64,000 nucleotides of DNA from Mesorhizobium sp. WSM4306 (lineage in GTDB: Bacteria > Pseudomonadota > Alphaproteobacteria > Rhizobiales > Rhizobiaceae), in the NCBI RefSeq assembly GCF_007003975.1, contig NZ_VFTC01000005.1, positions 124,001-188,000 of the forward strand. Direction: 5' to 3'. The position numbers were made by a program, and so were the translations under genes. The stretch's first letter is position 1. Each line of letters starts with the position of its first letter. This document shows positions 9,625 through 17,511 of this stretch, piece after piece. Under the pieces are notes generated by a model. The model was not told the origin of the DNA, searched no databases, and saw only the letters and a list, made by a program, of their open reading frames with translations.

Positions 9625-10920
9625 ATGTTTGCCAAGCTTGCCCGCACCGGAATCCTGATCGCCGCCCTCGGCGTTGCCGGCTGCAACGATTCCTCGATGA
9701 AGAATTTCGCGCCGGAGGCCAACAAGCCGCTGCCGGACAAGATCCTCGCCGACATGAAGGCCAAGGGCATGGTCCGCACCTCGTCGGTGATGGCCCGCAT
9801 CTTCAAGGAAGAAGGCAAGCTCGAGATCTGGAAGGCCAAGACCACCGGCCGCTACGAGATGGTCGCCAGCTACGACATCTGCAAATGGTCGGGCAAGCTT
9901 GGCCCGAAATACACCGAGGGCGACCGTCAGGCGCCGGAAGGCTTCTACACGGTTCGCCCCTCGCAGATGAATCCGCGCTCGAACTATCACCTGTCCTTCA
10001 ACATCGGCTATCCCAACGCCTATGACCGTGCCAATGGCCGCACCGGCGCCAATCTGATGGTGCACGGCGCCTGCTCGTCGTCGGGCTGCTATTCGATGAC
10101 CGATCCGCAGATCGAGCAGATCTACGCTTTCGGCCGCGACGCCTTCCAGGGCGGCCAGACCGAGTTCCAGATCCAGGCCTTTCCGTTCCGCATGACCGCC
10201 GCCAACATGGCGCGCTATCGCAACGACCCGAACTACGAGTTCTGGAAGATGCTGAAAGTCGGCTACGACAATTTCGAGATCACCAAGGTGCCGCCGAAGG
10301 TCGATGTCTGCGAGAAGCGCTATGTCTTCAACCAGGTGGCGCCTGAAGGGACGACCTTCGATCCGACCGGCGCCTGCCCTGCGACCACGCAGCCAGATTC
10401 GCTGAAGAGCGCCTACAACGCCTATCAAAGCAGCTATGACGCGGCCTTCACCGGCGCGGTCAAGACCAGCGTGCCGGCGCCCAAGCCGACCATTGCCGGC
10501 ATCAAGGAAGCCAGCATCGTTTCCGACTGGTCGAAGCGCCGCGCCCGCGGCGAGCGAGTGCCGATCGACCCACCGTCTCTCAATTCCGACGGCACGGTGA
10601 CCGAGACGGCGCGCATGGGCCGCATCGATTCGCCGGCCGGCCGCAAGATGGCGGCGCTCGACGCCGAGAAGGAAGCCAAGCGCAAGGCCGAGGAACAGCG
10701 GGTTGCGGCCATCGAGGCCGCGAAAGCCGCCAAGGCCCAGGCACTGGCTGAAAAGGAAGCGGCCAAGGCCCAGGCGATAGCCGAAAAGGAAGCAGCCAAG
10801 CAGGCGGCCCAGCAGCCGGTCGCTACCGCCAGCGTCGAGGCAGCCCCGGCCGAGCCGCAGGCCGACGAAAGCCGGCTGTCAAAGATCAAGAACAAGCTGC
10901 TCGGCATGTTCGGCGGCTGA
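9625..10920 (+). CDS. L,D-transpeptidase (YkuD) lipoprotein with C-terminal Ala/Lys/Glu coiled region
   Basis: 431 residues from the ATG at 9625. Residues 1-19 are a lipoprotein signal (ILIAALGVAGC, lipobox VAGC), so the mature protein is probably anchored in the envelope. A YkuD-like domain follows (about residues 60-235). The catalytic signature has its His and Cys in MVHGACSSSGCYSMTD, preceded by the typical APEGFYTV strand. YkuD enzymes make 3-3 peptidoglycan cross-links or attach proteins to peptidoglycan. Residues about 345-402 are a highly charged Ala-rich helix with near repeats (AKAQALAEKEA, AKAQAIAEKEA), probably a coiled coil. The C-terminus ends in a short hydrophobic tail. A TusA-like gene starts 9 nt later. 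Confidence 0.87.
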   Translation: MFAKLARTGILIAALGVAGCNDSSMKNFAPEANKPLPDKILADMKAKGMVRTSSVMARIFKEEGKLEIWKAKTTGRYEMVASYDICKWSGKLGPKYTEGDRQAPEGFYTVRPSQMNPRSNYHLSFNIGYPNAYDRANGRTGANLMVHGACSSSGCYSMTDPQIEQIYAFGRDAFQGGQTEFQIQAFPFRMTAANMARYRNDPNYEFWKMLKVGYDNFEITKVPPKVDVCEKRYVFNQVAPEGTTFDPTGACPATTQPDSLKSAYNAYQSSYDAAFTGAVKTSVPAPKPTIAGIKEASIVSDWSKRRARGERVPIDPPSLNSDGTVTETARMGRIDSPAGRKMAALDAEKEAKRKAEEQRVAAIEAAKAAKAQALAEKEAAKAQAIAEKEAAKQAAQQPVATASVEAAPAEPQADESRLSKIKNKLLGMFGG

Positions 10921-10929
10921 GGTTTCTCC

Positions 10930-11154
10930 TTGGCCGCGATCTATGATCTCAAGGGGCTGAACTGCCCCTTGCCCGTTCTCAAGGCGAAAAAGCGCCTGGC
11001 GGCGATGCAGCCGGGCAGCCGGCTGTGGCTGGAGACCACCGACCCGCTGGCCGTCATCGATATTCCCGCCTTTTGCGCCGACGCTGGCCACCAGCTGGTT
11101 GAAACAGCGGCCGTCGCCGGCGGTCATCGCTTTCTGGTCGAGCGCGGCGCTTAG
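10930..11154 (+). CDS. TusA-family sulfurtransferase
   Basis: 74 residues, start taken as TTG at 10930 because no ATG or GTG lies in frame close upstream and the family N-terminus fits (AAIYDLKGLNCPLPVLK). The Cys-Pro-x-Pro motif (CPLP) with the persulfide cysteine near residue 12 is the TusA signature. Proteins of this family carry sulfur for tRNA thiolation, molybdenum cofactor or other sulfur relay steps. It lies 9 nt after the YkuD gene and probably shares its transcript, though no functional link is evident. Confidence 0.85.
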   Translation: MAAIYDLKGLNCPLPVLKAKKRLAAMQPGSRLWLETTDPLAVIDIPAFCADAGHQLVETAAVAGGHRFLVERGA

Positions 11155-11169
11155 CGCCCTAGAAATGCT

Positions 11170-12288
11170 CTAGCCCCCGGCAATCGCCAGCGGATTGCTC
11201 TCCAGCGCCGCACGATCCGGCGTGTCGATCGACGGCCGGTTGGTGAAGGCGGCAAACAGCCGCCGCACATAGTCTTCCGGCATGTCGAGCGTGATCAGCA
11301 CCAGCCTGGTGCCACGCTGGCCGTCCGGCCAGGACGGCAGCCGCGCCGGCGGATGCAGGATCTTCTGCACGCCGTGGACGACCAGCGGCCGTGACGGGTC
11401 TTCCGCGAGTTCGATGACGCCCTTCATGCGCAAAAGCTTGTCGCCATGCGCCGAGCGCAGCAGGTCGAGGAACATCTCGATCGCCGAAAACGGCACCGGC
11501 CCGTCATGGACCAGCGAATAGGAGCGCACACGGGAATCGTGGCGGTGCTCGGCGTGATCATGATCGCCGTGGCCATGGTGATGGTGACCGCCATGGTCAT
11601 GGTGATGTTCATGCGTGGCTTCTTCGCCGAGCCAGCGCTGGACATCGGCGGATTTGGTCGCCGGGTTGTAGAGACCGCAATCGAACAGCGACGCGACGCC
11701 GGTTTGGCTGGCGCCTGCTTCCAGCACAACAGCGCCTGGATTGAGCTGACGGAGCCGCGCCCGCAAAGCCTCGAGATCGCCAGTGTCGCCGGCCAGATCG
11801 ACCTTGGTCAGCACGATACGGTCGGCCACCGCCACCTGTTTGACCGCCTCGACATGACCATCGAGCGTGGCATTGCCGTTGACCGCGTCGACCAGCGTGA
11901 TGACGCCGTCGAGCCTGAACGCCTGGACAAGGGCCGGATGCGCCATGATCGACTGCAGCACCGGGGCCGGATCGGCGAGCCCGGTGGTTTCGACGACGAC
12001 GCGCGCAAGGCGGGCTATACGACCGGTCTGCAGCCTGTCGACGAGGTCGGCCAGCGTGTCGACCAGTTCGCCACGCACGGTGCAGCACAGGCAGCCATCG
12101 GACAGCTGGATGATGCCGTCCGAGGCCTGCTCGACCAAGAGATGGTCGATCGCCACCTCGCCGAATTCGTTGATGATGACGGCGGTATCGACGAGCGCCG
12201 GCTCCTTGAGCAGCCGGTTGAGCAATGTCGTCTTGCCGGCGCCGAGGAAGCCGGTGAGCACAGTGACGGGTATCGGAAAACTGGCCAT
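11170..12288 (-). CDS. COG0523 GTPase (CobW/ZigA-like) with His-rich loop
   Basis: 372 residues from the ATG at 12288. The frame runs upstream into the carboxypeptidase gene, but MASFPIPVTVLTGFLGAGKT is the family start. Seen: Walker A GFLGAGKTT (about 13-21), the GCLCC metal motif (about 65-69), ETTGLADP, and the NKxD-like TKVD. A loop of 26 residues with 14 His (about residues 226-252) precedes the C-terminal CobW_C domain. COG0523 proteins are GTP-dependent metal (mostly zinc) chaperones. The His loop fits metal storage or sensing. It begins 4 nt after the stop of the D,D-carboxypeptidase, suggesting co-expression. The client metalloenzyme is not known. No Zur box was recognised upstream. 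Confidence 0.9.
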   Translation of the reverse strand: MASFPIPVTVLTGFLGAGKTTLLNRLLKEPALVDTAVIINEFGEVAIDHLLVEQASDGIIQLSDGCLCCTVRGELVDTLADLVDRLQTGRIARLARVVVETTGLADPAPVLQSIMAHPALVQAFRLDGVITLVDAVNGNATLDGHVEAVKQVAVADRIVLTKVDLAGDTGDLEALRARLRQLNPGAVVLEAGASQTGVASLFDCGLYNPATKSADVQRWLGEEATHEHHHDHGGHHHHGHGDHDHAEHRHDSRVRSYSLVHDGPVPFSAIEMFLDLLRSAHGDKLLRMKGVIELAEDPSRPLVVHGVQKILHPPARLPSWPDGQRGTRLVLITLDMPEDYVRRLFAAFTNRPSIDTPDRAALESNPLAIAGG

Positions 12289-12292
12289 CGGC

Positions 12293-13477
12293 CTAGTTCG
12301 CGGCCTTGACCGGCTGGTCGCCTTGCACCGCGGTTGCCGAACCCACCACGACCGGTTCCGAGCCCTTTGGCGCCGGGATGTCGGGCCGCCAGCTCGGCAG
12401 CGGCACATCGGCGAATTCCTGGTCGCCCTGGTCGAGCATTGCCTTCGGCGCCGGCCCGGTGGCGCCGCCGAGGCCGACGGCAACCAGCGTCGGCACATGG
12501 TCCAGCTTTTCCCGATAGGGCGATTTCGGCGCGGCCGCAGCGTTTTTTACGGCGACCGGCGGTGCTGCCTCGGACTGTTCTTCGGGGGCCTTCTTCTTGC
12601 AGATCTCGTCATGCATGTCGTTGGGCGACATGGTGTCGCCATAGGAAGGCATGGCAGCGACCGTGAGCCAGTTCGGCTCGGACATGGCAAAGCCCTGGTC
12701 GAGCAGTCTGGCGGTGGTCTCGGCGCGGCTGATCGCCGATTTTTCGCCAAGCACGACAGCGACCAGCGTGCGGCCATTGCGCGTCGCAGAGCCAATCATG
12801 TTGAAGCCCGAGGGACAGACGAAGCCGGTTTTCATGCCGTCGGCGCCGGGATAGCGGCCGATCAACAGATTGTAGTTGGGGATCGCCCTCTTGCCGACGG
12901 CAAGGCCTTCGATCGAAAACCAGGGCGCGTATTGCGGAAATTCCTTGCGGATCGCCATCACCAGCAAGGCAAGGTCACGCGCCGTCGTATACTGCTCCGG
13001 CGAAAACAGCCCGTTCGGGTTGACGAAATGCGTCCCGGTCATGCCGAGCCGCGCGGCTTCAGCGTTCATGCGGATGGCGAAGCCGGCCTGCGAGCCGCCT
13101 ATATTCTCGCCGACGGCCATGGCGATGTCATTGGCCGATTTGACCAGCATCATCTTCAGCGCATTGTCGAGCCGCATCACCGAACCAGGCTTGAAGCCCA
13201 TCTTGCTCGGCGGTTCGCCGGCCGAATGCTTGGTCACCTTGATTGGTGAATCGAGCTGGACCTCGCCAGCCGCAATCGCCCGGAAGGTGACATAGGCGGT
13301 CATCAGCTTGCTCAGCGAAGCCGGATACCAGCGGCTGAAGGCGTCCCGATGCTGCAGCACCTTGCCGCTGTTCAGGTCGAACAGGACAACCGGATTGGCC
13401 GAAGCCGGCCCGGCCAGCATCGGCAGCGCCAAGGCGCCCGTTAGCAGTAATTTGAGGATATGGCTGTGCCGCATCAT
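12293..13477 (-). CDS. D-alanyl-D-alanine carboxypeptidase (PBP5/DacA family, S11)
   Basis: 394 residues with a Sec signal peptide (HILKLLLTGALALPMLAGPASA). The serine-protease triad motifs of low-molecular-weight PBPs are visible: SLSK (SxxK, about residue 54), SAND (SxN) and MKTGF (KTG). It trims the terminal D-Ala from peptidoglycan stem peptides in the periplasm. After the catalytic domain the tail, from about residue 285, is Pro/Ala/Glu-rich with CKKKAPEEQSEAAPP and no clear amphipathic anchor helix, so membrane attachment is uncertain. It is the first gene of a pair with the COG0523 GTPase. Confidence 0.93.
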   Translation of the reverse strand: MMRHSHILKLLLTGALALPMLAGPASANPVVLFDLNSGKVLQHRDAFSRWYPASLSKLMTAYVTFRAIAAGEVQLDSPIKVTKHSAGEPPSKMGFKPGSVMRLDNALKMMLVKSANDIAMAVGENIGGSQAGFAIRMNAEAARLGMTGTHFVNPNGLFSPEQYTTARDLALLVMAIRKEFPQYAPWFSIEGLAVGKRAIPNYNLLIGRYPGADGMKTGFVCPSGFNMIGSATRNGRTLVAVVLGEKSAISRAETTARLLDQGFAMSEPNWLTVAAMPSYGDTMSPNDMHDEICKKKAPEEQSEAAPPVAVKNAAAAPKSPYREKLDHVPTLVAVGLGGATGPAPKAMLDQGDQEFADVPLPSWRPDIPAPKGSEPVVVGSATAVQGDQPVKAAN

Positions 13478-13691
13478 GGAATCCGAAATCGCCTCTTGCC
13501 GTAGTCGCCCCTGGCTCCGTAAGATTTCGTTACGCGATGGCCAGCATGATGAGATCCGGCCCTCAATTTCCGGATCACGTTGTTTGCGGTGCTATTTACC
13601 CTATGTGACGCCAAGATGGCAAAGTGCCTGGCAATCACAATTGCAAAGCAGCAGGCCAGACCGTCTGCTCCAACAGCGAGATGGAACCATT

Positions 13692-14855
13692 ATGCCGATT
13701 CTCAACCGCGCCGCCGAGATGCAGGATGAAGTTGCCGGCTGGCGCCGCCATTTGCACCAGACGCCAGAACTGAATTTCGATGTCTTCAAGACCGCCGCCT
13801 TCGTCACCGAGAAGCTGAAGGAATTCGGCTGCGACGACGTGGTGACGGGCCTCGGCAAGACCGGCGTCGTCGGCATCATCCATGGCCGCAAGGGCGATGG
13901 TGCGACCATTGGCTTGCGCGCCGACATGGACGCGCTGCCGATCAACGAGATCACCGGCAAGCCCTATGCCTCGACCGTTCCCGGCAAGATGCACGCCTGC
14001 GGCCATGACGGCCACACGGCAATGCTGCTGGGCGCGGCCAAATATCTGACCGAGACGCGCAATTTCGCCGGCTCGGTGGCGGTCATCTTCCAGCCGGCCG
14101 AAGAAGGCGGCGGCGGCGGCAACGAGATGGTCAAGGACGGCATGATGGAGCGCTTCGACATTTCGAGGGTGTTCGGCATGCACAACATGCCGGGCTTGCC
14201 GGTCGGCCAGTTCGCCATCCGGCCGGGCCCGATCATGGCGGCGACGGCCGAGTTCACCATCACCGTCAAGGGCCGCGGCGGCCACGCGGCGATGCCGCAC
14301 GGCACGATCGACCCGATCGTCATCGCGAGCCAACTCGTCGGCGCCTTGCAGACCGTTGCCTCGCGCAGCACCGACCCGGTCGAGGCCGTGGTGGTGTCGG
14401 TGACCAAATTCCACGCCGGCGACGCCTACAACGTCATTCCCGAGACCGCCGAGATCGCCGGCACGGTGCGCACGCTGAAAAAGGAGATCGCCAAGAAGTC
14501 GGAAGAGCGTATCCGCGCCATTTGCGACGGTATTGCCACCGCTTTCGGCGCGACAATCGCTGTCGACTATGACGCCAACTACCCCGTAACCTTCAACGAT
14601 CCGGAAGAAACGGTCTTTGCCAGCGATGTCGCGGCAAGTGTCGCCGGCGACACCCAGGTTCACCGCGCCATCCAGCCGGTGATGGGCGGCGAGGATTTCT
14701 CCTACATGCTGGAAGCCCGGCCCGGCGCCTTCATCTTCATCGGCAATGGCGAGACCGCCGGCCTCCACCACCCGGCCTACGACTTCAACGACGAGGTCAT
14801 CCCGCACGGCATGAGCTATTGGGTGAAGCTGGCCGAAACCGCACTCGCCGCCTGA
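13692..14855 (+). CDS. M20-family amidohydrolase (hippurate/N-acyl-amino-acid hydrolase-like)
   Basis: 387 residues from the ATG at 13692 (MPILNRAAEMQDEVAGWRRH); the open frame runs further upstream without homology. M20D motifs: HQTPELNFDVFKTA, the metal cluster GLRADMDALPI and MHACGHDGHTAML, the Glu pair in FQPAEEGGGGG, HNMPGLPVG, and the later His in GGEDFSYML. These enzymes are di-zinc or Mn hydrolases that release amino acids from N-acyl conjugates. Substrate cannot be told from the sequence. An intrinsic terminator follows. Confidence 0.92.
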   Translation: MPILNRAAEMQDEVAGWRRHLHQTPELNFDVFKTAAFVTEKLKEFGCDDVVTGLGKTGVVGIIHGRKGDGATIGLRADMDALPINEITGKPYASTVPGKMHACGHDGHTAMLLGAAKYLTETRNFAGSVAVIFQPAEEGGGGGNEMVKDGMMERFDISRVFGMHNMPGLPVGQFAIRPGPIMAATAEFTITVKGRGGHAAMPHGTIDPIVIASQLVGALQTVASRSTDPVEAVVVSVTKFHAGDAYNVIPETAEIAGTVRTLKKEIAKKSEERIRAICDGIATAFGATIAVDYDANYPVTFNDPEETVFASDVAASVAGDTQVHRAIQPVMGGEDFSYMLEARPGAFIFIGNGETAGLHHPAYDFNDEVIPHGMSYWVKLAETALAA

Positions 14856-14869
14856 CCTATGCCGCCGAA

Positions 14870-14906
14870 AGGCCGGCCGATTTGTCTTCGGCCGGCCTCT
14901 TGATTT
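14870..14906 (+). terminator. Intrinsic terminator after the M20 amidohydrolase
   Basis: Perfect 11-bp stem AGGCCGGCCGA (14870-14880) with TCGGCCGGCCT (14888-14898), 7-nt loop, followed by a short T-containing tail (CTTGATTT). It lies 14 nt after the stop codon. Confidence 0.7.
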
Positions 14907-14962
14907 GCCTTCGGCGAGCCTCTTGGCGAAACGATCCGAAGCGGCTATGTGTCGGGCCGCGT

Positions 14963-15039
14963 GGTCCCGTAGCTCAGTAGGATAGAGCGGCAGATTCCTA
15001 ATCTGTAGGTCACAGGTTCGATTCCTGTCGGGATCACCA
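14963..15039 (+). tRNA. tRNA-Arg (anticodon CCT)
   Basis: A 77-nt cloverleaf. Acceptor arms are GGTCCCG (14963-14969) and CGGGATC, with discriminator A and encoded CCA (15037-15039). The D arm contains GTAGCTCAGTAGGATAGAGC, the anticodon stem is GCAGA/TCTGT around loop TTCCTAA (anticodon CCT, reading AGG), and the T arm is ACAGGTTCGATTCCTGT. Arg-CCT genes are frequent insertion sites for islands in rhizobia, and the accessory catabolic region starts just downstream. Confidence 0.96.
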
Positions 15040-15397
15040 ATATTTTCAATGGCTTAGATGGATCTCTGCCGTACTTTTTTGAGGACTGGTGGAGCAATAT
15101 TAGTACGGCAAACTCCGCGCAAACTCTCCTAGGAGAAGCAGCCCATGCCAAATTGGGGCGGGAGAAGTTACTTCGAACGGAAGGGACGCCGCGGAAAACC
15201 AGGCCTGGGTGCAGGAGCAGCCCGTAACGCAACCCGTGTTTTGTCCACGGCAATCCGGTTTCCGTGTGGGCTCACTCTATGGGGGTAAGCCCACATGGCT
15301 TGGCTTGCGCCGATCGGCGATGGCGGAGGACATCGGCAAGGCACGCCGCCGCGGCGAAGCGACCTCGGCGCCATCCGATAGCCAAAGGTGCTCTCAG
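15040..15397. other. Gene-free stretch after tRNA-Arg
   Basis: 358 nt between the tRNA and the convergent GntR gene. Frames crossing it are short; the longest on the minus strand is partly the tRNA read backwards. Two small inverted repeats are visible: GCCGTAC (15068-15074) with GTACGGC (15103-15109), and TGTGGGCT (15265-15272) with AGCCCACA (15288-15295). The second could end the GntR transcript. No integrase remnant or second copy of the tRNA 3' end was found. Confidence 0.5.
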
Positions 15398-16294
15398 TCA
15401 TTCTTCAAGGGCAATCAGCGAACGCATCAGCGTTGCCTTTGCCGAAGCGAGATGCGCTCGACAGGCCTTTGCAATCCGAACGGAGTTTCGGCTTTCGAGC
15501 GCCTCGATATAGGTGATGTGCTCAAGCAGCGCTGCCTTGTTGCGCTGCTTTTCATCCTGCTTGTTCCATTGGTAGTGATAGTGAAAAATGAAGCTGATGA
15601 TGTCATAGAAGTCGTCGATGAAGCGGTTTGGCGATGCCTCGTTTATGAGCCGGTGAAACCGGTTGTCGAGGCCGGAGAAATCGTGAAAGCGGCTTTCGAT
15701 CCGCTTCAGCAGGTCGACATGCGCAATCTTGAGCGCGGCGAGCTTGGCCCATAGCGGGGAATTCTCAGGCTGCTGTGAAAACAGATGCGCCGAGCGCAAT
15801 TCAAACATCATCCGGATCTCGAACAGCTCAAGTGCGAAATCCTCGGTGAAACCCTTGAACAGCCAACCGGTATTCGGCCTTTTTTCGATCAGCCCAAACC
15901 GGCTGAAGCGGATCAGGAACTCACGGATTCCGTTGGTCGCAACACCGAACTGCCGCGCAAGCTCGAGCTCGTTTATGCTCGTGCCGGGTCTGGTGTCACC
16001 CCGCAGCATCCACTCCATGAACTGCTGCTCGACATGCTTGGCACGCGGTGTGGTTTCGGCGTCGGGATAGTAATCATTTTCGTCTACCGTGCGCTCCGCC
16101 ATCCGGATGCCGTTGCGCTCAGCGATAAGTTTGCGATGAACAAGTTCCTGTAGCACCTTTCGTACGGTCGTGCGGCTGACGCCCAATCGCCGTTTCAACT
16201 CGTTCTCGGACGGAAGTTCCCCGACCAGTTCTCCATCGTGGAGCATACTGGCGACGCGGTTGAACGCCTTCTTGTAGACAGTGTCGGTTCTCAT
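15398..16294 (-). CDS. GntR-family regulator with two winged-helix domains and FCD-like C-terminus
   Basis: 298 residues from the ATG at 16294, preceded by GGGGAAG. An earlier ATG at 16354 falls inside a palindrome and is unlikely. The first GntR winged helix is at about residues 10-60 (LPSENELKRRLGVSRTTVRK), followed by a linker. A second, winged-helix segment lies at about 85-140 (INELELARQFGVATNGIREF ... GLIEKRPNTGWLF). An all-helical FCD-type domain follows (FEIRMMFELRSAH, FHRLINEASPNRF). Normal GntR/FadR proteins have one winged helix and about 230 residues. It diverges from the ribose-type transporter operon and probably controls it through the dyad at 16345-16383. Confidence 0.87.
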   Translation of the reverse strand: MRTDTVYKKAFNRVASMLHDGELVGELPSENELKRRLGVSRTTVRKVLQELVHRKLIAERNGIRMAERTVDENDYYPDAETTPRAKHVEQQFMEWMLRGDTRPGTSINELELARQFGVATNGIREFLIRFSRFGLIEKRPNTGWLFKGFTEDFALELFEIRMMFELRSAHLFSQQPENSPLWAKLAALKIAHVDLLKRIESRFHDFSGLDNRFHRLINEASPNRFIDDFYDIISFIFHYHYQWNKQDEKQRNKAALLEHITYIEALESRNSVRIAKACRAHLASAKATLMRSLIALEE

Positions 16295-16344
16295 AGGACT
16301 TCCCCGAAACATTAGCTTGTTCTTTTTAGCATGAACTTTATCCA

Positions 16345-16383
16345 TAAAAAACAACTTGACCCAACCGTGTCAGTTGTTTTTTA
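16345..16383. promoter_or_regulatory. Inverted-repeat operator candidate between GntR and ABC operon
   Basis: Arms TAAAAAACAACTTGAC (16345-16360) and GTCAGTTGTTTTTTA (16369-16383) form a dyad with one extra T on the left, centred near 16364. It lies in the 164-bp divergent gap, 51 nt upstream of the GntR start. A -35-like TTGACC overlaps it on the plus strand. Position and symmetry fit an autoregulatory site that also controls the transporter operon. Confidence 0.6.
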
Positions 16384-16458
16384 TCGATAAGAAGAGGAGC
16401 TAAGCACGATCTGAGTTTTTGACGACGCGGCGCACCAAGCCTCGGCGGGAGGGGAATT

Positions 16459-17511
16459 TTGCCTGAAACGGGAAACACCGGCACCACTGCCGGCGAGACC
16501 GCATTGCCAGCAACCAAGAAGCAAGAAGCCGTTCCCGGCCTTGCACTTGGCCTGGCCCTGCTGAGCGCCGGTCCGGTCATCATCCTGGCGTTGCTGATCG
16601 TCGTCCTCAGTTTTCTGTCACCTTATTTCCTGACAGGGCGCAACCTGAGCAACATCCTCGCCCAGACCGCCGTCATCTCGGTTGTGGCGATGGGTCAGCA
16701 TCTGGTCATCCTGACACGCGGGATCGATCTATCCGTCGGCTCGAACGTTGCCCTTGCTTCCGTCGTCGGCGCCCTCACCTTTCATGCCGGCGCGCCCGCC
16801 ATCGTGGTGATCGCGGTGATAGTTGGCTGTGGCGCGGCGGTCGGCGCTATCAACGGGCTCTTCTATGTCTTTGGCCGGCTGCCGCATCCCTTCATCATCA
16901 CGCTGGCGACACTGAGCATCGCCAAAGGATTGGCCCTCCAGCTGGCCGATGGGCGCGCCATCCCTGGAATGCCGGATACCATCGATGCGCTTGGCCGCGA
17001 AGCTGTCTGGGGTCTGCCTGGATCGGTCTTTGTGGTTGCGGGCGTTGCCGCGCTGCTCTTCGTCATGGCTAAAACCATGGTCTGGGGGCGCTGGATCTAT
17101 GCCGTCGGCGGCCGGCCCGACGCCGCCGTGCGCATGGGCATTCCCGTGTCCTGGGTTCTGGTTTCGGTCTATGTGATCTCGGGGCTGTGCGCCGGCATCG
17201 GCGCGGTCCTACTCGCCGGCCGCACCGACGCCGGATCGCCCTTGTTCGGCAATCTGCTTGAGCTGGATACGATTGCCGCGGTGATCATCGGCGGCGCCAG
17301 TTTCCTCGGTGGCCGTGGCCATCTCGGGCATGCCTTGATCGGCGCGATCATGATCGGCGTCATCCGCAACGCGCTCAACCTGCTCAACGTCAATGTCTTT
17401 TTCCAGCTCATCGTCATCGGCGTGGTCATCGTCATAGCGGTCGAGTCCGACGTGCTGCGCAACTATCTCGAAGGGCGTGTGCGTGTCATGCAGGCCGGGA
17501 GGCAGTCATGA
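16459..17511 (+). CDS. Ribose-type ABC transporter permease (BPD_transp_2)
   Basis: 350 residues from a TTG at 16459, six nt after GGGAGGGGAA; no better start lies near. About ten hydrophobic segments follow a polar N-terminus of some 30 residues. Family motifs: NLSNILAQTAVISVVAMGQ, LTRGIDLSVGSN, GRLPHPFIITLATLSIAKGL, and VIIGGASFLGGRG (the EAA-like loop that meets the ATPase). It imports a sugar or polyol across the inner membrane with the next two genes. The stop overlaps the ATPase start (ATGA). Confidence 0.92.
   Translation: MPETGNTGTTAGETALPATKKQEAVPGLALGLALLSAGPVIILALLIVVLSFLSPYFLTGRNLSNILAQTAVISVVAMGQHLVILTRGIDLSVGSNVALASVVGALTFHAGAPAIVVIAVIVGCGAAVGAINGLFYVFGRLPHPFIITLATLSIAKGLALQLADGRAIPGMPDTIDALGREAVWGLPGSVFVVAGVAALLFVMAKTMVWGRWIYAVGGRPDAAVRMGIPVSWVLVSVYVISGLCAGIGAVLLAGRTDAGSPLFGNLLELDTIAAVIIGGASFLGGRGHLGHALIGAIMIGVIRNALNLLNVNVFFQLIVIGVVIVIAVESDVLRNYLEGRVRVMQAGRQS

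Noticed and set aside
11150..11175. Small inverted repeat CTAGAAATGCTCTAG-like between the TusA and COG0523 genes
   Set aside because: Short and imperfect, without a T tract. Not enough to call a terminator or a mosaic repeat.
14945..15253. Minus-strand open frame of about 100 codons over the tRNA and its flank
   Set aside because: Its C-terminal part (IPTGIEPVTYRLG) is simply the tRNA gene read backwards, a known artefact, and the rest has no family features.
15040..15397. Integrase remnant next to the tRNA
   Set aside because: No tyrosine-recombinase motif (R..HxxR..Y) could be read in any frame of this stretch.
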